Source: Haloferula sp. BvORR071 (GTDB lineage: Bacteria; Verrucomicrobiota; Verrucomicrobiia; Verrucomicrobiales; Akkermansiaceae). Taken from it: a DNA stretch of 49,692 bases. The position numbers were made by a program, and so were the translations under genes. Every line of letters starts with the position of its first letter. Position 1 is the stretch's first letter. Positions 7,117-15,485 of the stretch are shown in pieces. The notes under the pieces were generated by a model, which saw nothing but the letters and a program-made list of their open reading frames with translations, had not been told where the DNA came from and searched no databases. The stretch spans positions 1 to 49,692 of the forward strand of contig NZ_BATP01000044.1 in the NCBI RefSeq assembly GCF_000739615.1, read 5' to 3'.

Positions 7117-8460
7117 ATGCTTGAGCGCCTCTTCCACCTCCGCGAAAAAGGCAGCACTCCCGGTCGCGAAGTCGCCGCCGGCTGCACCACCTTCGCGGCG
7201 ATGGCCTACATCCTGGTCGTCAATCCCGCCATCCTCGCCGATGCCGGCATGCCGCGCGAAGCTCTCGTCACCGCCACCGCCCTCGGTGCCGCCATCGCCA
7301 CCTTGCTCATGGCCTTCATGGCGAATCTCCCCCTCGCCATGGCCCCCGGAATGGGCATCAATGCCTTCTTCGCCTATGCGGTTTGCATTGGCATGGGCGT
7401 CCCTTGGCAAAGCGCCCTCGCGCTTGTCTTCGTCAATGGCGTGATCTTCCTCGCGCTCTCCCTCGGTGGCATCCGCGAAAAAATCGTCCGCTCCATCCCT
7501 CCCTTTCTGAAGGCAGCCATCTGTGCCGGCGTCGGACTCTTCATCGCCTTCGTCGGCCTTAAGAATGGTGGTCTTGTCGTCGCCCATCCTGCCACCTTCG
7601 TCGCCTTCGGTGATCTCACCCGCGGCCCCGTCGCCCTCTTCGCCGTCGGCATCCTTCTAACTTGCGTTCTCGTCGCGCGCGGCACTCCGGCCGCCATCCT
7701 CATCTCCATTGGCATCCTCTCGCTTGCCGGCCTCTTCATTCCAGATGCGAAGGGCGCCATGCTCACCAGCCTCCCGAAAAATCCCGTCTCGCTTCCCGCA
7801 TCCATCGAGCCGCTCTTCCTCAAACTCGATTTCGGCTTCCTCCTCCGCGAACCGTTCAAGGCCCTCCCCGTCATTCTCACCCTCCTCTTGGTCGATCTCT
7901 TCGATAACCTCGGCACCCTCATCGGTGTCACCAAGCGCGCCGGCCTCATGGATGAAAAAGGCCACCTCCCCGGCATCGCCCGTGCCCTCACCGCTGACTC
8001 CCTCGCTGCGATCATCTCCTCCCTCCTCGGCACCTCCACCGTCGTCAGCTATATCGAAAGCTCAACCGGCGTCCAAGCCGGCGGCCGCACCGGCCTCACT
8101 GCCGTGACCGTCGCCATTCTCTTCCTGCTAGCCCTCTTCCTCACGCCACTCCTCCTCGCCATCCCGGCAGTTGCAGTCGCTCCGGCCCTCGTCGTTGTTG
8201 GCATCACCATGTTCAGCAGCGTTGCCGAGATCGACCTGCACCGCTTCGAGATCGCCGCACCCGCCGTCCTCACCATCCTCGGCATGCCGCTTGCCTTCAG
8301 CATCAGCAGCGGCATGGGCCTCGGCATCATCGCCGCAGTGGCTATCGCCCTCTTCAGTGGCAAAGGCCGCGAAAACCTCACCCCCTTCACCTGGGGCCTG
8401 GGTGCGATTTTCCTCCTACACTTCGCCGAGCCCCTCATCTTCCGCTGGCTCGGTATGTGA
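7117..8460 (+). CDS. NCS2-family (AzgA-like) purine permease
   Basis: Start chosen at the ATG at 7117 (MLERLFHLREKGSTPGREV), giving 447 aa, the normal AzgA length; an upstream in-frame start adds an unconserved leader. It is an inner-membrane proton-coupled transporter with about 12-14 hydrophobic segments. Family landmarks: GCTTFAAMAYILVVNPAI in helix 1, MAPGMGINAFFAY, the conserved VDLFDNLGTLIGVTKRAGL, and STVVSYIESSTGVQAGGRTG in the substrate-binding half. AzgA-type members carry adenine, guanine or hypoxanthine; the exact substrate cannot be read from sequence. It is monocistronic, divergent from the DUF1579 gene. No purine riboswitch was recognised in the short leader. Confidence 0.93.
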   Translation: MLERLFHLREKGSTPGREVAAGCTTFAAMAYILVVNPAILADAGMPREALVTATALGAAIATLLMAFMANLPLAMAPGMGINAFFAYAVCIGMGVPWQSALALVFVNGVIFLALSLGGIREKIVRSIPPFLKAAICAGVGLFIAFVGLKNGGLVVAHPATFVAFGDLTRGPVALFAVGILLTCVLVARGTPAAILISIGILSLAGLFIPDAKGAMLTSLPKNPVSLPASIEPLFLKLDFGFLLREPFKALPVILTLLLVDLFDNLGTLIGVTKRAGLMDEKGHLPGIARALTADSLAAIISSLLGTSTVVSYIESSTGVQAGGRTGLTAVTVAILFLLALFLTPLLLAIPAVAVAPALVVVGITMFSSVAEIDLHRFEIAAPAVLTILGMPLAFSISSGMGLGIIAAVAIALFSGKGRENLTPFTWGLGAIFLLHFAEPLIFRWLGM

Positions 8461-8620
8461 GCCGACCTAACAGGGGCAGCTTGCGATCCAACCGACGTCG
8501 CCCCCTTTGCGGCGCAGCCGCTATCGGAGTGCGCGCGAGCATCGCCGCTTTGAGGGCAACCTTTCCCCACTCCCCGCCACAAAAGTTCTAGATCGATGCT
8601 CCCCGTTGCCTGGCGGCCCT
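8461..8620. other. Convergent intergenic region
   Basis: 160 bp between the convergent permease and small membrane-protein genes. I see no clear stem followed by a T-run on either strand. Confidence 0.4.
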
Positions 8621-8956
8621 TCACTCCTTCCCCGATCCTTTTCCGCTGCCTCTCTCCTCATCAGTCTCGGGAGCCCCTTCATCCCCATTCGATTCACCAG
8701 CCGTCCTCTTCTTCCCAAACCCCAGCCGCCTGAAGAACCTCCCAACCGTCGCTTTGAACCGCAGGAAATTCTCTTTCCCCATCACCGCGGCCCCAGCGAT
8801 CGTTCCCACCTCCGGGGCGAAGAACAGCACGCTCCACAGCCCTGCCTTGAAGGCTGCGGGCCATGGCATCCACGCGATCCATGCGCTGGTGAAAAACAGC
8901 ACATTCCCGCCCACCGCCAGCGCGATCCCAATTTTTAGCCGGGTATTGGCAGTCAC
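8621..8956 (-). CDS. Small two-helix membrane protein with charged tail
   Basis: A protein of 111 aa with two transmembrane helices (about 7-29 and 35-59), then a basic segment (GKENFLRFKATVGRFFRRLGFGKK) and an acidic/Ser/Gly-rich tail. The pattern resembles the short suffix domains found with some transporters, but similarity is too weak to name. It follows the half-length aldehyde dehydrogenase by 22 bp on the same strand and may be the last gene of that operon. No catalytic motif. Confidence 0.72.
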   Translation of the reverse strand: MTANTRLKIGIALAVGGNVLFFTSAWIAWMPWPAAFKAGLWSVLFFAPEVGTIAGAAVMGKENFLRFKATVGRFFRRLGFGKKRTAGESNGDEGAPETDEERGSGKGSGKE

Positions 8957-8978
8957 GGCAGTGAATCAATACGACCCT

Positions 8979-9836
8979 TCAGTTCCCCACCGGATGCCAC
9001 ACCGTCTTCGCCTCGGTGAAGTCCCGGATCGCATACGGCGACTCGTGCTTCTCCGAAAACCAATCCGTCTTCACTTCATGAAGCTTCACCCGCTTGACGC
9101 TCTCCGCCGCTCCGCGCTGTAGCGTCACTGCATCTTCGCCCTCCGCCACTGCTGAAACCGCCCGCACGTGCTCGTGGGTTGCAAAGGTCGCCAGCATCTC
9201 TTTCCGGTCACCGGTCAAAAGATTCACCACTCCGCCCGGCAGATCACTCGTCGCCAGCATCTCGCCTAACAAAATCGAAGGGTAGGGGGCCTTGCGCGAT
9301 GCCAGCGCCACCACAGCGTTTCCTGCCGTGATCACCGGCAACACCAGCGTCACCAAGCCCAGCAGAGATGCATTCTCCGGCGCCAGCACGCCCACGATTC
9401 CCACCGGCTCCGTCAGCGTGAAATTGAAATGCGGCGATGCCACCGGGTTCACGCTCCCCAGCACCTGCTCATACTTGTCCGCCCAACCGGCGAAATGAAC
9501 GATCCGCCCGATGCTCGCGGTGACTTCCGTGTCCGCCTGGGTCTTCGTGCTGCCATCCAGCATCACCGCCTCCGCCATCTCCGCGGCCCGCGCCTCCAGC
9601 ATCTCCGCCAGTCGATACAGGATCTGCGCCCGGTTATACGGAGTCCGCTTCGCCCATCCGGCGCCCGCCTTCGCCGCCGCCTCTACAGCATTGCGCAGGT
9701 CCTTCTTCGTGCAGCGCGGCACATTCGCATAAAAGGTCCCGCCCGCATCCTTCAGCTCGAACACCCGCCCCGACTCCGAGCGGATAAAAGCTCCGCCGAC
9801 ATAGCACTTGGGCGTCTTGGTGATCTTCAGGCTCAT
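8979..9836 (-). CDS. Half-length aldehyde dehydrogenase-like protein without catalytic domain
   Basis: A protein of 285 aa that matches the N-terminal coenzyme-binding half of the ALDH superfamily: RNAVEAAAKAGAGWAKRTPYNRAQILYRLAEMLEARAAEMAE, then EPVGIVGVLAPENASLLGLVTLVLPVITAGNAVV. It ends without the ELGG glutamate or the cysteine loop, so it cannot be a normal dehydrogenase. The frame closes cleanly, and no remnant of the missing half follows, so it is a natural short form rather than a fresh break. It lies two genes downstream of a full-length ALDH, and together they match the two-part layout of ALDH16 enzymes, whose second domain also lacks the catalytic residues. A structural or regulatory role beside the active ALDH is inferred. 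Confidence 0.85.
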   Translation of the reverse strand: MSLKITKTPKCYVGGAFIRSESGRVFELKDAGGTFYANVPRCTKKDLRNAVEAAAKAGAGWAKRTPYNRAQILYRLAEMLEARAAEMAEAVMLDGSTKTQADTEVTASIGRIVHFAGWADKYEQVLGSVNPVASPHFNFTLTEPVGIVGVLAPENASLLGLVTLVLPVITAGNAVVALASRKAPYPSILLGEMLATSDLPGGVVNLLTGDRKEMLATFATHEHVRAVSAVAEGEDAVTLQRGAAESVKRVKLHEVKTDWFSEKHESPYAIRDFTEAKTVWHPVGN

Positions 9837-10145
9837 GGCAGGCAGGCAGGCGTGGGTCCGTGTTCCGTGTCCTGTCTATCCGAGCACCCGTAGCATGGCA
9901 ATCCGCCGCTTCCGCGAATGCCTCAAATGCCGTGCAGCGGGCTTGGCTTGCCGCAACCCTGTTGCCGCGGTGCGCGGGATCGTCCGCAAACCTTCCCTAG
10001 CGTTCCCGAAGCAGGCTCGGTGTCACCGAGATCACCCCGGATTGCGACCCTCTGACGACTTTCGGAACGGCTGTGTCGTTCCGGCGGGGAGCATCGCACT
10101 CCAACTCACCGGAACGGCGCAACCGTCCCCGTGCGCCCATCAAAA
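9837..10145. other. 309-bp intergenic region
   Basis: Between the coiled-coil protein gene and the half-length ALDH gene on the minus strand. It holds no open frame that resembles a protein and no strong hairpin. It presumably carries the promoter of the half-length ALDH gene, but no box is convincing. Confidence 0.4.
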
Positions 10146-10463
10146 TCATCGCTCTACCGGCGGCACCTCCGGCACCCGCAGCTTCTTCATCTCCTCCTTC
10201 AGCCCATCCATCGCCTGCTTCAAGGCATCCGCGGACTTCTGGAGCTTATCGACCTTGCTCTCGACATCGCGGGTGTCGCTGGAAGCACTTCCGACCTTCG
10301 AGCTCAATTGCCGCAGTTCGTTCCTTAAACTATCCACCTCCCGCTCAAGCTTTTGGCTGTCGTTGCCGCGGCTGAAGATCATCACGATCAGCGCGATCAG
10401 GATCAGGGTCCCGCAGCCGAGGGAGACTTTGTTTTCGGGAACTTGTGCCATGGTTTGGCCCAA
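10146..10463 (-). CDS. Membrane-anchored coiled-coil protein
   Basis: A protein of 105 aa: one transmembrane helix near the N-terminus (VSLGCGTLILIALIVMIF, about 13-30), then about 65 residues of heptad-rich coiled coil (KLEREVDSLRNELRQLSSKV, KVDKLQKSADALKQAMDGLKEEMKKL) ending in PEVPPVER. Likely a single-pass protein with a coiled-coil arm in the cytoplasm or periplasm. It lies between the full-length ALDH and the half-length ALDH genes on the same strand, so it might tether or pair them, but nothing beyond position supports this. No family recognised. Confidence 0.75.
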   Translation of the reverse strand: MGQTMAQVPENKVSLGCGTLILIALIVMIFSRGNDSQKLEREVDSLRNELRQLSSKVGSASSDTRDVESKVDKLQKSADALKQAMDGLKEEMKKLRVPEVPPVER

Positions 10464-10553
10464 GATCAGACACGATCTGTCTTTCTGGAGCTATTCCAAT
10501 CGCGGACGAGAATTCCAGTGAAGCCCTGCACAAGGCTCTCCGTGATTCAAGCC

Positions 10554-12041
10554 TCACTCCAGCACCCCATACTCCAGCAAGCCCTGCCGTCCCCCCTCTC
10601 TGCCAAATCCCGACTCCTTGTATCCGCCAAACGGCGAACTCGGATCAAACTTGTTGTAAGTATTCGACCACACCACCCCAGCCTTCAACTCAGCAGCCAT
10701 CTTCAGAATCCGGCTGCCCTTGTCCGTCCACACCCCAGCACTCAAACCAAACGGAGTATTGTTCGCCTTCTCCACCGCCTCCTCAGGCGTCCGGAATGTC
10801 AGCACCGACAGCACCGGCCCGAAGATCTCCTCCCGCGCGATCCGATGACTCTGCGTCACATTCATGAACAGCGATGGCGCGAAATAGAAACCCTTCGACG
10901 GCAGCTTGCAGTTCGGCTGGTGCAGCTCTGCACCCTCCTTCACGCCACTCGCCACCAGCTCCTTGATCTTCGCCAGTTGCTCCGCCGAATTGATCGCGCC
11001 CACATCCGTGTTTTTGTCCAGCGGATCTCCTACCCGCAGCACCTGCAGGCGTCGCTTCAGCTTGTCCGTCACCAGTTCCGCCACGCTCTCCTGCACCAGC
11101 AGGCGCGAGCCTGCGCAGCACACATGACCTTGGTTGAAGAAGATCCCGTTCACGATGCCCTCCACCGCCTGGTCCAGCGGCGCATCCTCGAAAACGATGT
11201 TCGCTGCCTTCCCGCCCAGCTCCAGCGTCAGCTTTTTGCCCGTGCCTGCCAGGGCCTTCTGGATGATCTTCCCAACCTCCGTCGAGCCGGTGAAAGCAAT
11301 CTTTGCCGCAGTCGGATGATTCACCACCGCTGCGCCGGTTTCGCCAGCGCCACTCACGATGTTCACCACTCCCGGCGGCAATCCCGCATCTATCAAAATA
11401 CTCGCGAACTTCAGCGCCGTGATCGATGTGGTCTCCGCCGGCTTGATCACTACGGTGTTTCCAGTAGCCAGCGCTGGCGCGATCTTCCACGCCAGCATCA
11501 GCAGCGGGAAATTCCACGGGATCACTTGGCCCACCACGCCCAGCGGTGCCAACGTCCGGCCCGGTGCCACATAGGCCAGCTTGTCCGCCCAGCCAGCGTG
11601 ATAGAAGAAATGCGCCGCCGCCATCGGCAGGTCGAAGTCCCGCGACTCCTTGATCGGCTTCCCGCCATCCAGCGTCTCCGCCACCGCGAACTCCCGCGCC
11701 CGGTCCTGCAGTAGGCGCGCGATCCGGAACAGATACTTCCCCCGTTCCTTCCCCGGCAGCTTGCTCCACGCCGGGATTGCCTTCGCCGCCGCCGCATAGG
11801 CCGCGTCCACATCCGCCGCATTCGCCAGCGCGATCTCGCTCAGCTTCTCGCCATTCCGCGGCGCGATCGTATCGAAATACTTCTTCGACTTCGGAGCCAC
11901 ATACTTGCCATCGATGAATAGCCCGTAGCGCGCCTCGATGAACGGCTCCGCCGACTCCGGTGCCGGATCATACTCCCACAAGTCCCCGAACAGGAGCTCA
12001 CGCGGCCTGATGTTCCGTGAAGGTGTCTTCTTCGCTGCCAT
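10554..12041 (-). CDS. Aldehyde dehydrogenase, full length
   Basis: Start chosen at the ATG at 12041 (MAAKKTPSRNIRPRELLFG), giving 495 aa; the longer frame would run back into the end of deoC. NAD(P)-dependent oxidation of an aldehyde to an acid. Motifs: PWNFPLLMLAWKIAPALATGN at about 175-195, FTGSTEVGK near 250-258, LELGGK with the general-base Glu274, and FNQGHVCCAG with catalytic Cys308. It lies 61 bp downstream of deoC on the same strand, so acetaldehyde from deoxyribose-5-phosphate cleavage is the likely substrate. With the half-length ALDH two genes further on it could form a split ALDH16 (495 + 285 aa). Confidence 0.94.
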   Translation of the reverse strand: MAAKKTPSRNIRPRELLFGDLWEYDPAPESAEPFIEARYGLFIDGKYVAPKSKKYFDTIAPRNGEKLSEIALANAADVDAAYAAAAKAIPAWSKLPGKERGKYLFRIARLLQDRAREFAVAETLDGGKPIKESRDFDLPMAAAHFFYHAGWADKLAYVAPGRTLAPLGVVGQVIPWNFPLLMLAWKIAPALATGNTVVIKPAETTSITALKFASILIDAGLPPGVVNIVSGAGETGAAVVNHPTAAKIAFTGSTEVGKIIQKALAGTGKKLTLELGGKAANIVFEDAPLDQAVEGIVNGIFFNQGHVCCAGSRLLVQESVAELVTDKLKRRLQVLRVGDPLDKNTDVGAINSAEQLAKIKELVASGVKEGAELHQPNCKLPSKGFYFAPSLFMNVTQSHRIAREEIFGPVLSVLTFRTPEEAVEKANNTPFGLSAGVWTDKGSRILKMAAELKAGVVWSNTYNKFDPSSPFGGYKESGFGREGGRQGLLEYGVLE

Positions 12042-12102
12042 GGTCAAAACTGGGTGCGTTACTGGGTGCGCCGGCTTCAGCCGGCCCGAAAGGTGGGGTT
12101 GT

Positions 12103-13026
12103 TCAATAACCCGACGAATCATCACTAAACGTCCACGGAGCCTGATAAGCCCCCGTCCGCTGCGTCTCCAACTGCCTCAACAAATCATTCAACAGCGACG
12201 AAGCCCCGAAGCGATAGCGCCGGTTGTTCAACCACGCATCACCCAGCGTCTCCTTCACCGCGATCAAGAACTGTAGCGCTTGCTTCGCCGTGCGGATCCC
12301 GCCGGCCGGTTTCATCGCAATCTCCGTCCCCGTCGCCAGGTAGAAGTCGCGGATCGCTTCGATCATCACCTGGTTGTTCCCCAGCGTCGCATTCGCAGAA
12401 GTCTTGCCTGTACTAGTCTTGATAAAGTCACCCGGCCGCAGCACTCGCATCGCCAGGAAGGAAGCCGCGCGGATGTGATCGTAAGTCTCCAGCTCACTGG
12501 TCTCCAAGATCACCTTCAGTGTCGCCTCGCCACAGGCCTCCACCACCTGCACGATCTCCTCCTGCACGATCTCCAGCTCGCCTTCGAGGAAGGCCCCGCG
12601 GTTGATCACCATGTCGATCTCATCCGCGCCATCCGCCACCGCCTGCCGCACCTCCGCCAGGCGCGTCTTCAGCGGTGCCTGCCCGGAGGGGAATGCCGTC
12701 GCAACGGAGGCGATCTTCACCCCGCTGCCCTTCACATGCTTCGCCGCATGCTTCACCATCGAGGGATACACGCACACCGCAGCGACTCGCGGCACATCGC
12801 CTTCATGCGGTGCCAGCGCCTTCTGGCATAGCGATGCCACCTTGCCTGGCGTGTCCTTTCCCTCCAGCGTCGTCAGATCGACCATCGAAGCCGCCAACTT
12901 CAGCCCGAATACCTTCGAGCCCTTCTTGATGCTCCGCGTCGTGTAATTCGCGACCCGCTCCTCAATGCCAACGGCATCGACCGTGCCAATCTCATCCAAC
13001 AAGCGACGCAGGGCCGGGCGGGTCAT
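12103..13026 (-). CDS. deoC: Deoxyribose-phosphate aldolase
   Basis: A protein of 307 aa; a class I aldolase that splits 2-deoxyribose-5-phosphate into glyceraldehyde-3-phosphate and acetaldehyde in the cytoplasm. Signatures: VAAVCVYPSMV at 81-91, VATAFPSGQ at 108-116, ADEIDMVINRGAF at 134-146, the Schiff-base Lys203 in FIKTSTGKTS, and the second active-site lysine in MKPAGGIRT (Lys239). It is longer than E. coli DeoC because of extra N- and C-terminal segments, as in the DERA group of many Actinobacteria and PVC bacteria. It is the first gene of a run with two aldehyde dehydrogenase genes, which fits removal of acetaldehyde to acetate. Confidence 0.95.
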   Translation of the reverse strand: MTRPALRRLLDEIGTVDAVGIEERVANYTTRSIKKGSKVFGLKLAASMVDLTTLEGKDTPGKVASLCQKALAPHEGDVPRVAAVCVYPSMVKHAAKHVKGSGVKIASVATAFPSGQAPLKTRLAEVRQAVADGADEIDMVINRGAFLEGELEIVQEEIVQVVEACGEATLKVILETSELETYDHIRAASFLAMRVLRPGDFIKTSTGKTSANATLGNNQVMIEAIRDFYLATGTEIAMKPAGGIRTAKQALQFLIAVKETLGDAWLNNRRYRFGASSLLNDLLRQLETQRTGAYQAPWTFSDDSSGY

Positions 13027-13074
13027 CGCGGCTTAGCCTGAGCTGCTCAGGTGTTCGCGGCAAGGAAGTAGTCC

Positions 13075-13293
13075 GGAAGTAGTCCGCTCAGCCCTCTGAG
13101 CGGACGAGGCCGTTATCGAGGCTCCCGGAGACCAAGTGCCCCCGGGCTCGTCTTCTTATCTCCTTCTCCGATGCCGAGATCAGCGCCAGCAAGGTGGGTT
13201 CGAACAGGGGGCTGTGCGGGCCACCTTTTGGCACCCGGTGATATCCACCGCCATCACGGCTTCATCCGCTCAGAGGACTGAGCGGACTACTTC
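13075..13293. repeat. Inverted doublet of a palindromic element (MITE/BIME-like)
   Basis: The left arm at 13075-13105 and the right arm at 13265-13293 are inverted copies (28-29 bp, one internal C/T difference) of a sequence starting gaagtagtccgctcag and ending ctgagcgga. Each arm is itself a palindrome (ccgctcag/ctgagcgg). About 160 bp lies between the arms. The right arm reaches the murI stop codon, and ggaagtagtccg is repeated directly at 13065 and 13076. No open frame for a transposase lies inside. Confidence 0.85.
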
Positions 13294-14089
13294 ACAAACT
13301 CACCCGCATGATCCTCCCCGGCGACCTCGCCAAGAACCTCCGCGACAGATCTTCAAACTGATCCGAAAGGTCCGTCAGGTGGATCTCCAGCTTCCCCGCC
13401 TTCTCTTCCTCTGCTAACAGATCCAGCTTGGTCAGCTCCTGCTTCACATGCTCCGCACAGGTCGTCGCGGAGTCCACCAGCCGCACCCCGTCTGGCAGGA
13501 ACTTCGACAGCACCGGCACGAGCAGCGGATAGTGCGTGCACGCCAGCAGCAGCGTATCGATCCCCCGGTCCAGCATCGGATCCAGATAGGTGTGCAGCGC
13601 CGCATGCGTGGACGGATGGTCCAGCCAATCCTCCTCCACCAGCGGCACCAGCAAGGGCGCCGGCGTGGCGTGCAAAATGAGACCCGTCCGCCGCAGCGCC
13701 AGAGCGTGCTGATAGGCATGCGAGCGCACCGTCCCGCGCGTCGCGATAATTCCCACCCGCTGCGCCTGCGGATCGGCGAGCACTGCCTCCACCCCCGGCT
13801 CAATCACCCCGATGATCGGCACTTGGTAGCGCTCCTGCAGGGAGGGAAGGGCATGCGCCGTCGCCGTATTGCAGGCCACCACCACCGTCTTCACCCCGCG
13901 ATCCAGTAGGAAGCGCACGTCCTCGTGCGCGAATTGCCGGATCGTCTCCGGGCTCTTCGATCCATACGGCACGCGCGCCGTATCCCCCAGATAGACAATG
14001 TCTTCCGAAGGAAGTAGCTGTTGGACGGCGCGGACCACGGTCAGCCCGCCGACACCGGAATCGAAGATCCCCAAAGGGGCGTTGCGCAT
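13292..14089 (-). CDS. murI: Glutamate racemase
   Basis: Start chosen at the ATG at 14089 (MRNAPLGIFDSGVGGLTV), giving 265 aa, the normal MurI size; the open frame extends 121 codons further upstream but that part is unconserved and overlaps a divergent gene. It converts L- to D-glutamate for peptidoglycan. Motifs: FDSGVGGLTV at 9-18, GDTARVPYG near 35-43, catalytic Cys73 in VVACNTATAH and the second cysteine in LLLACTHYPLL. It is divergent from the flavoprotein gene. Its stop codon is touched by the right arm of the inverted-repeat element, suggesting the element landed directly behind the gene. Confidence 0.96.
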   Translation of the reverse strand: MRNAPLGIFDSGVGGLTVVRAVQQLLPSEDIVYLGDTARVPYGSKSPETIRQFAHEDVRFLLDRGVKTVVVACNTATAHALPSLQERYQVPIIGVIEPGVEAVLADPQAQRVGIIATRGTVRSHAYQHALALRRTGLILHATPAPLLVPLVEEDWLDHPSTHAALHTYLDPMLDRGIDTLLLACTHYPLLVPVLSKFLPDGVRLVDSATTCAEHVKQELTKLDLLAEEEKAGKLEIHLTDLSDQFEDLSRRFLARSPGRIMRVSL

Positions 14090-14180
14090 GCCCGGAGAAA
14101 AGCCGGGAAACCGCGCAGCGGAAAGCGGAAAGAGGGCTTTGCCTTTGCATCCATGAGGTTTCGCCGCTACGGAAACGCCC

Positions 14181-15485
14181 GTGAACGGAACGATTGATGT
14201 CGCCATCGTAGGCAGCGGCCCGGCGGGCTGCACCCTCGCCGCCCTGCTTGCCCTCCGCGGCATTCGCAGCGTGGTCTTCGATGACGACAAGCGTCCGGAG
14301 TTGCTGGTCGGGGAATCCCTGCTGCCCCGCGTGGTCAGCCTGATGCGCCGCCTCGACATCGAGGACCGCAACAAGACCTTTGCCCAGCACAAGCCCGGCG
14401 TCGGCTTCATCGCCCGCGATGGCAGCCGCCTCGACTTCTTCTTCCCGCACACCCCGATCGGCGGCGTGCCGAATTACGCCTACAACGTCCCGCGCCCCCA
14501 GTTCGACAACCTGCTGCGCACCCGTGCGGAGGAACTCGGCGTGGTCTTCGTAAAACGCCGCGCCGAACTGGAAAAGGGCAGCACGCCCGAGCGCGAGATC
14601 CAGCTCAGCGCCGACTGCCTGGCCTCCGTTCCGGAACTGAATGGCCGTCATCCGAAGTTGCTTGTCGATTCCACCGGTCGCGCCCGCGTTTTCGCCAAGG
14701 TGATCGGCGTCGGATCCAAGCGCGGCAAGCGCAACGACGTCGCCTATTTCGCCCACTTCGAGGACTTCGATGTCCAGGCCAAGCGCGAGGGTCAGGCGGT
14801 CATCACCACCCTCAGCCGCGGCTGGAGCTGGCGCATCCCGCTCCCCGGGCGCCTCTCGGTCGGTGTTGTTGTGGACAAGGCCGTCGCGAAGGAGCACGGC
14901 GATACGCCGGAGGAGCGCCTCGAATCGATCATCAACTCGGAGAAGTTCCTCGCGCCCGCTGGCAAGAACCGCCGCCGCGTCACGCCGGTGATGACCTACA
15001 CCAACTATCAGCTCATCTCCGAGCGCGGCCACGGCCCCGGCTGGGTCGCCGCGGGGGATGCCTTCGGCTTCGTCGATCCCATGCTCTCGCCGGGCCTCTT
15101 CATGGCCATGCACTCGGCCGATCTGCTCGACCAGCACGCCTTCTCGAAGGGCGCGGCCATCCTCGATCAGCCGGCCAAGCTCGCGAAGGCCTTCGACAAG
15201 GTCTTCGCGGAACTCCTCGATTGGCATGAAGCTTGGTCCGAGCTCATCGAATACTTCTACGATGGCCGCATGTATGCCCTCCACGCCGCTGGTGTGCAGC
15301 TCTCCGAGAAGTGGGGCGAGAACGCCCTGCCGCGCCTGATGGAGCGGCATCTCACCAAGCACATCACCCGTCTTCTTTCCGGCGTCGCCACCCGCAGCCG
15401 CTACGGCCGCAATCTGCTCAAGTTCTCGCTCAAGCACCTCGTCTGGGACGTCGAGCCCGCCGAGAACTTCGCGATCCGGGCCTAG
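14181..15485 (+). CDS. Flavin-dependent halogenase-like monooxygenase
   Basis: A protein of 434 aa starting at GTG 14181. It begins with an FAD-binding Rossmann motif (VAIVGSGPAGCTLA, GxGxxG at 11-16). It carries VGESLLPR near 43-50, HKPGVGF at 70-76, the RGWSWRIPLPGR block (WxWxIP at 215-220) and GDAFGFVDPMLSPG at 292-305. WxWxIP is a hallmark of flavin-dependent halogenases, and a lysine (Lys71) sits about where their catalytic lysine lies. The same frame is also shared by geranylgeranyl-reductase-like and aryl-polyene-associated dehydrogenases, so halogenation is not proven. It needs a flavin reductase, and none is adjacent. It is convergent with the receiver-domain gene, the two overlapping by 4 bp at their stops. 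Confidence 0.83.
   Translation: MNGTIDVAIVGSGPAGCTLAALLALRGIRSVVFDDDKRPELLVGESLLPRVVSLMRRLDIEDRNKTFAQHKPGVGFIARDGSRLDFFFPHTPIGGVPNYAYNVPRPQFDNLLRTRAEELGVVFVKRRAELEKGSTPEREIQLSADCLASVPELNGRHPKLLVDSTGRARVFAKVIGVGSKRGKRNDVAYFAHFEDFDVQAKREGQAVITTLSRGWSWRIPLPGRLSVGVVVDKAVAKEHGDTPEERLESIINSEKFLAPAGKNRRRVTPVMTYTNYQLISERGHGPGWVAAGDAFGFVDPMLSPGLFMAMHSADLLDQHAFSKGAAILDQPAKLAKAFDKVFAELLDWHEAWSELIEYFYDGRMYALHAAGVQLSEKWGENALPRLMERHLTKHITRLLSGVATRSRYGRNLLKFSLKHLVWDVEPAENFAIRA

Noticed and set aside
8979..9836. Half-length ALDH as a recent frameshift pseudogene
   Set aside because: The short frame ends cleanly and the following DNA holds another intact gene, with no remains of a catalytic domain in any frame.
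8979..13026. Bacterial microcompartment locus
   Set aside because: deoC and aldehyde dehydrogenase genes occur in PVC microcompartment clusters, but no shell protein is present here.
13190..13215. ggttcgaac string like a tRNA T-loop
   Set aside because: No acceptor stem, anticodon arm or paired T-stem around it.
13075..13293. Insertion sequence
   Set aside because: Inverted ends exist but there is no transposase frame in the 160 bp between them.
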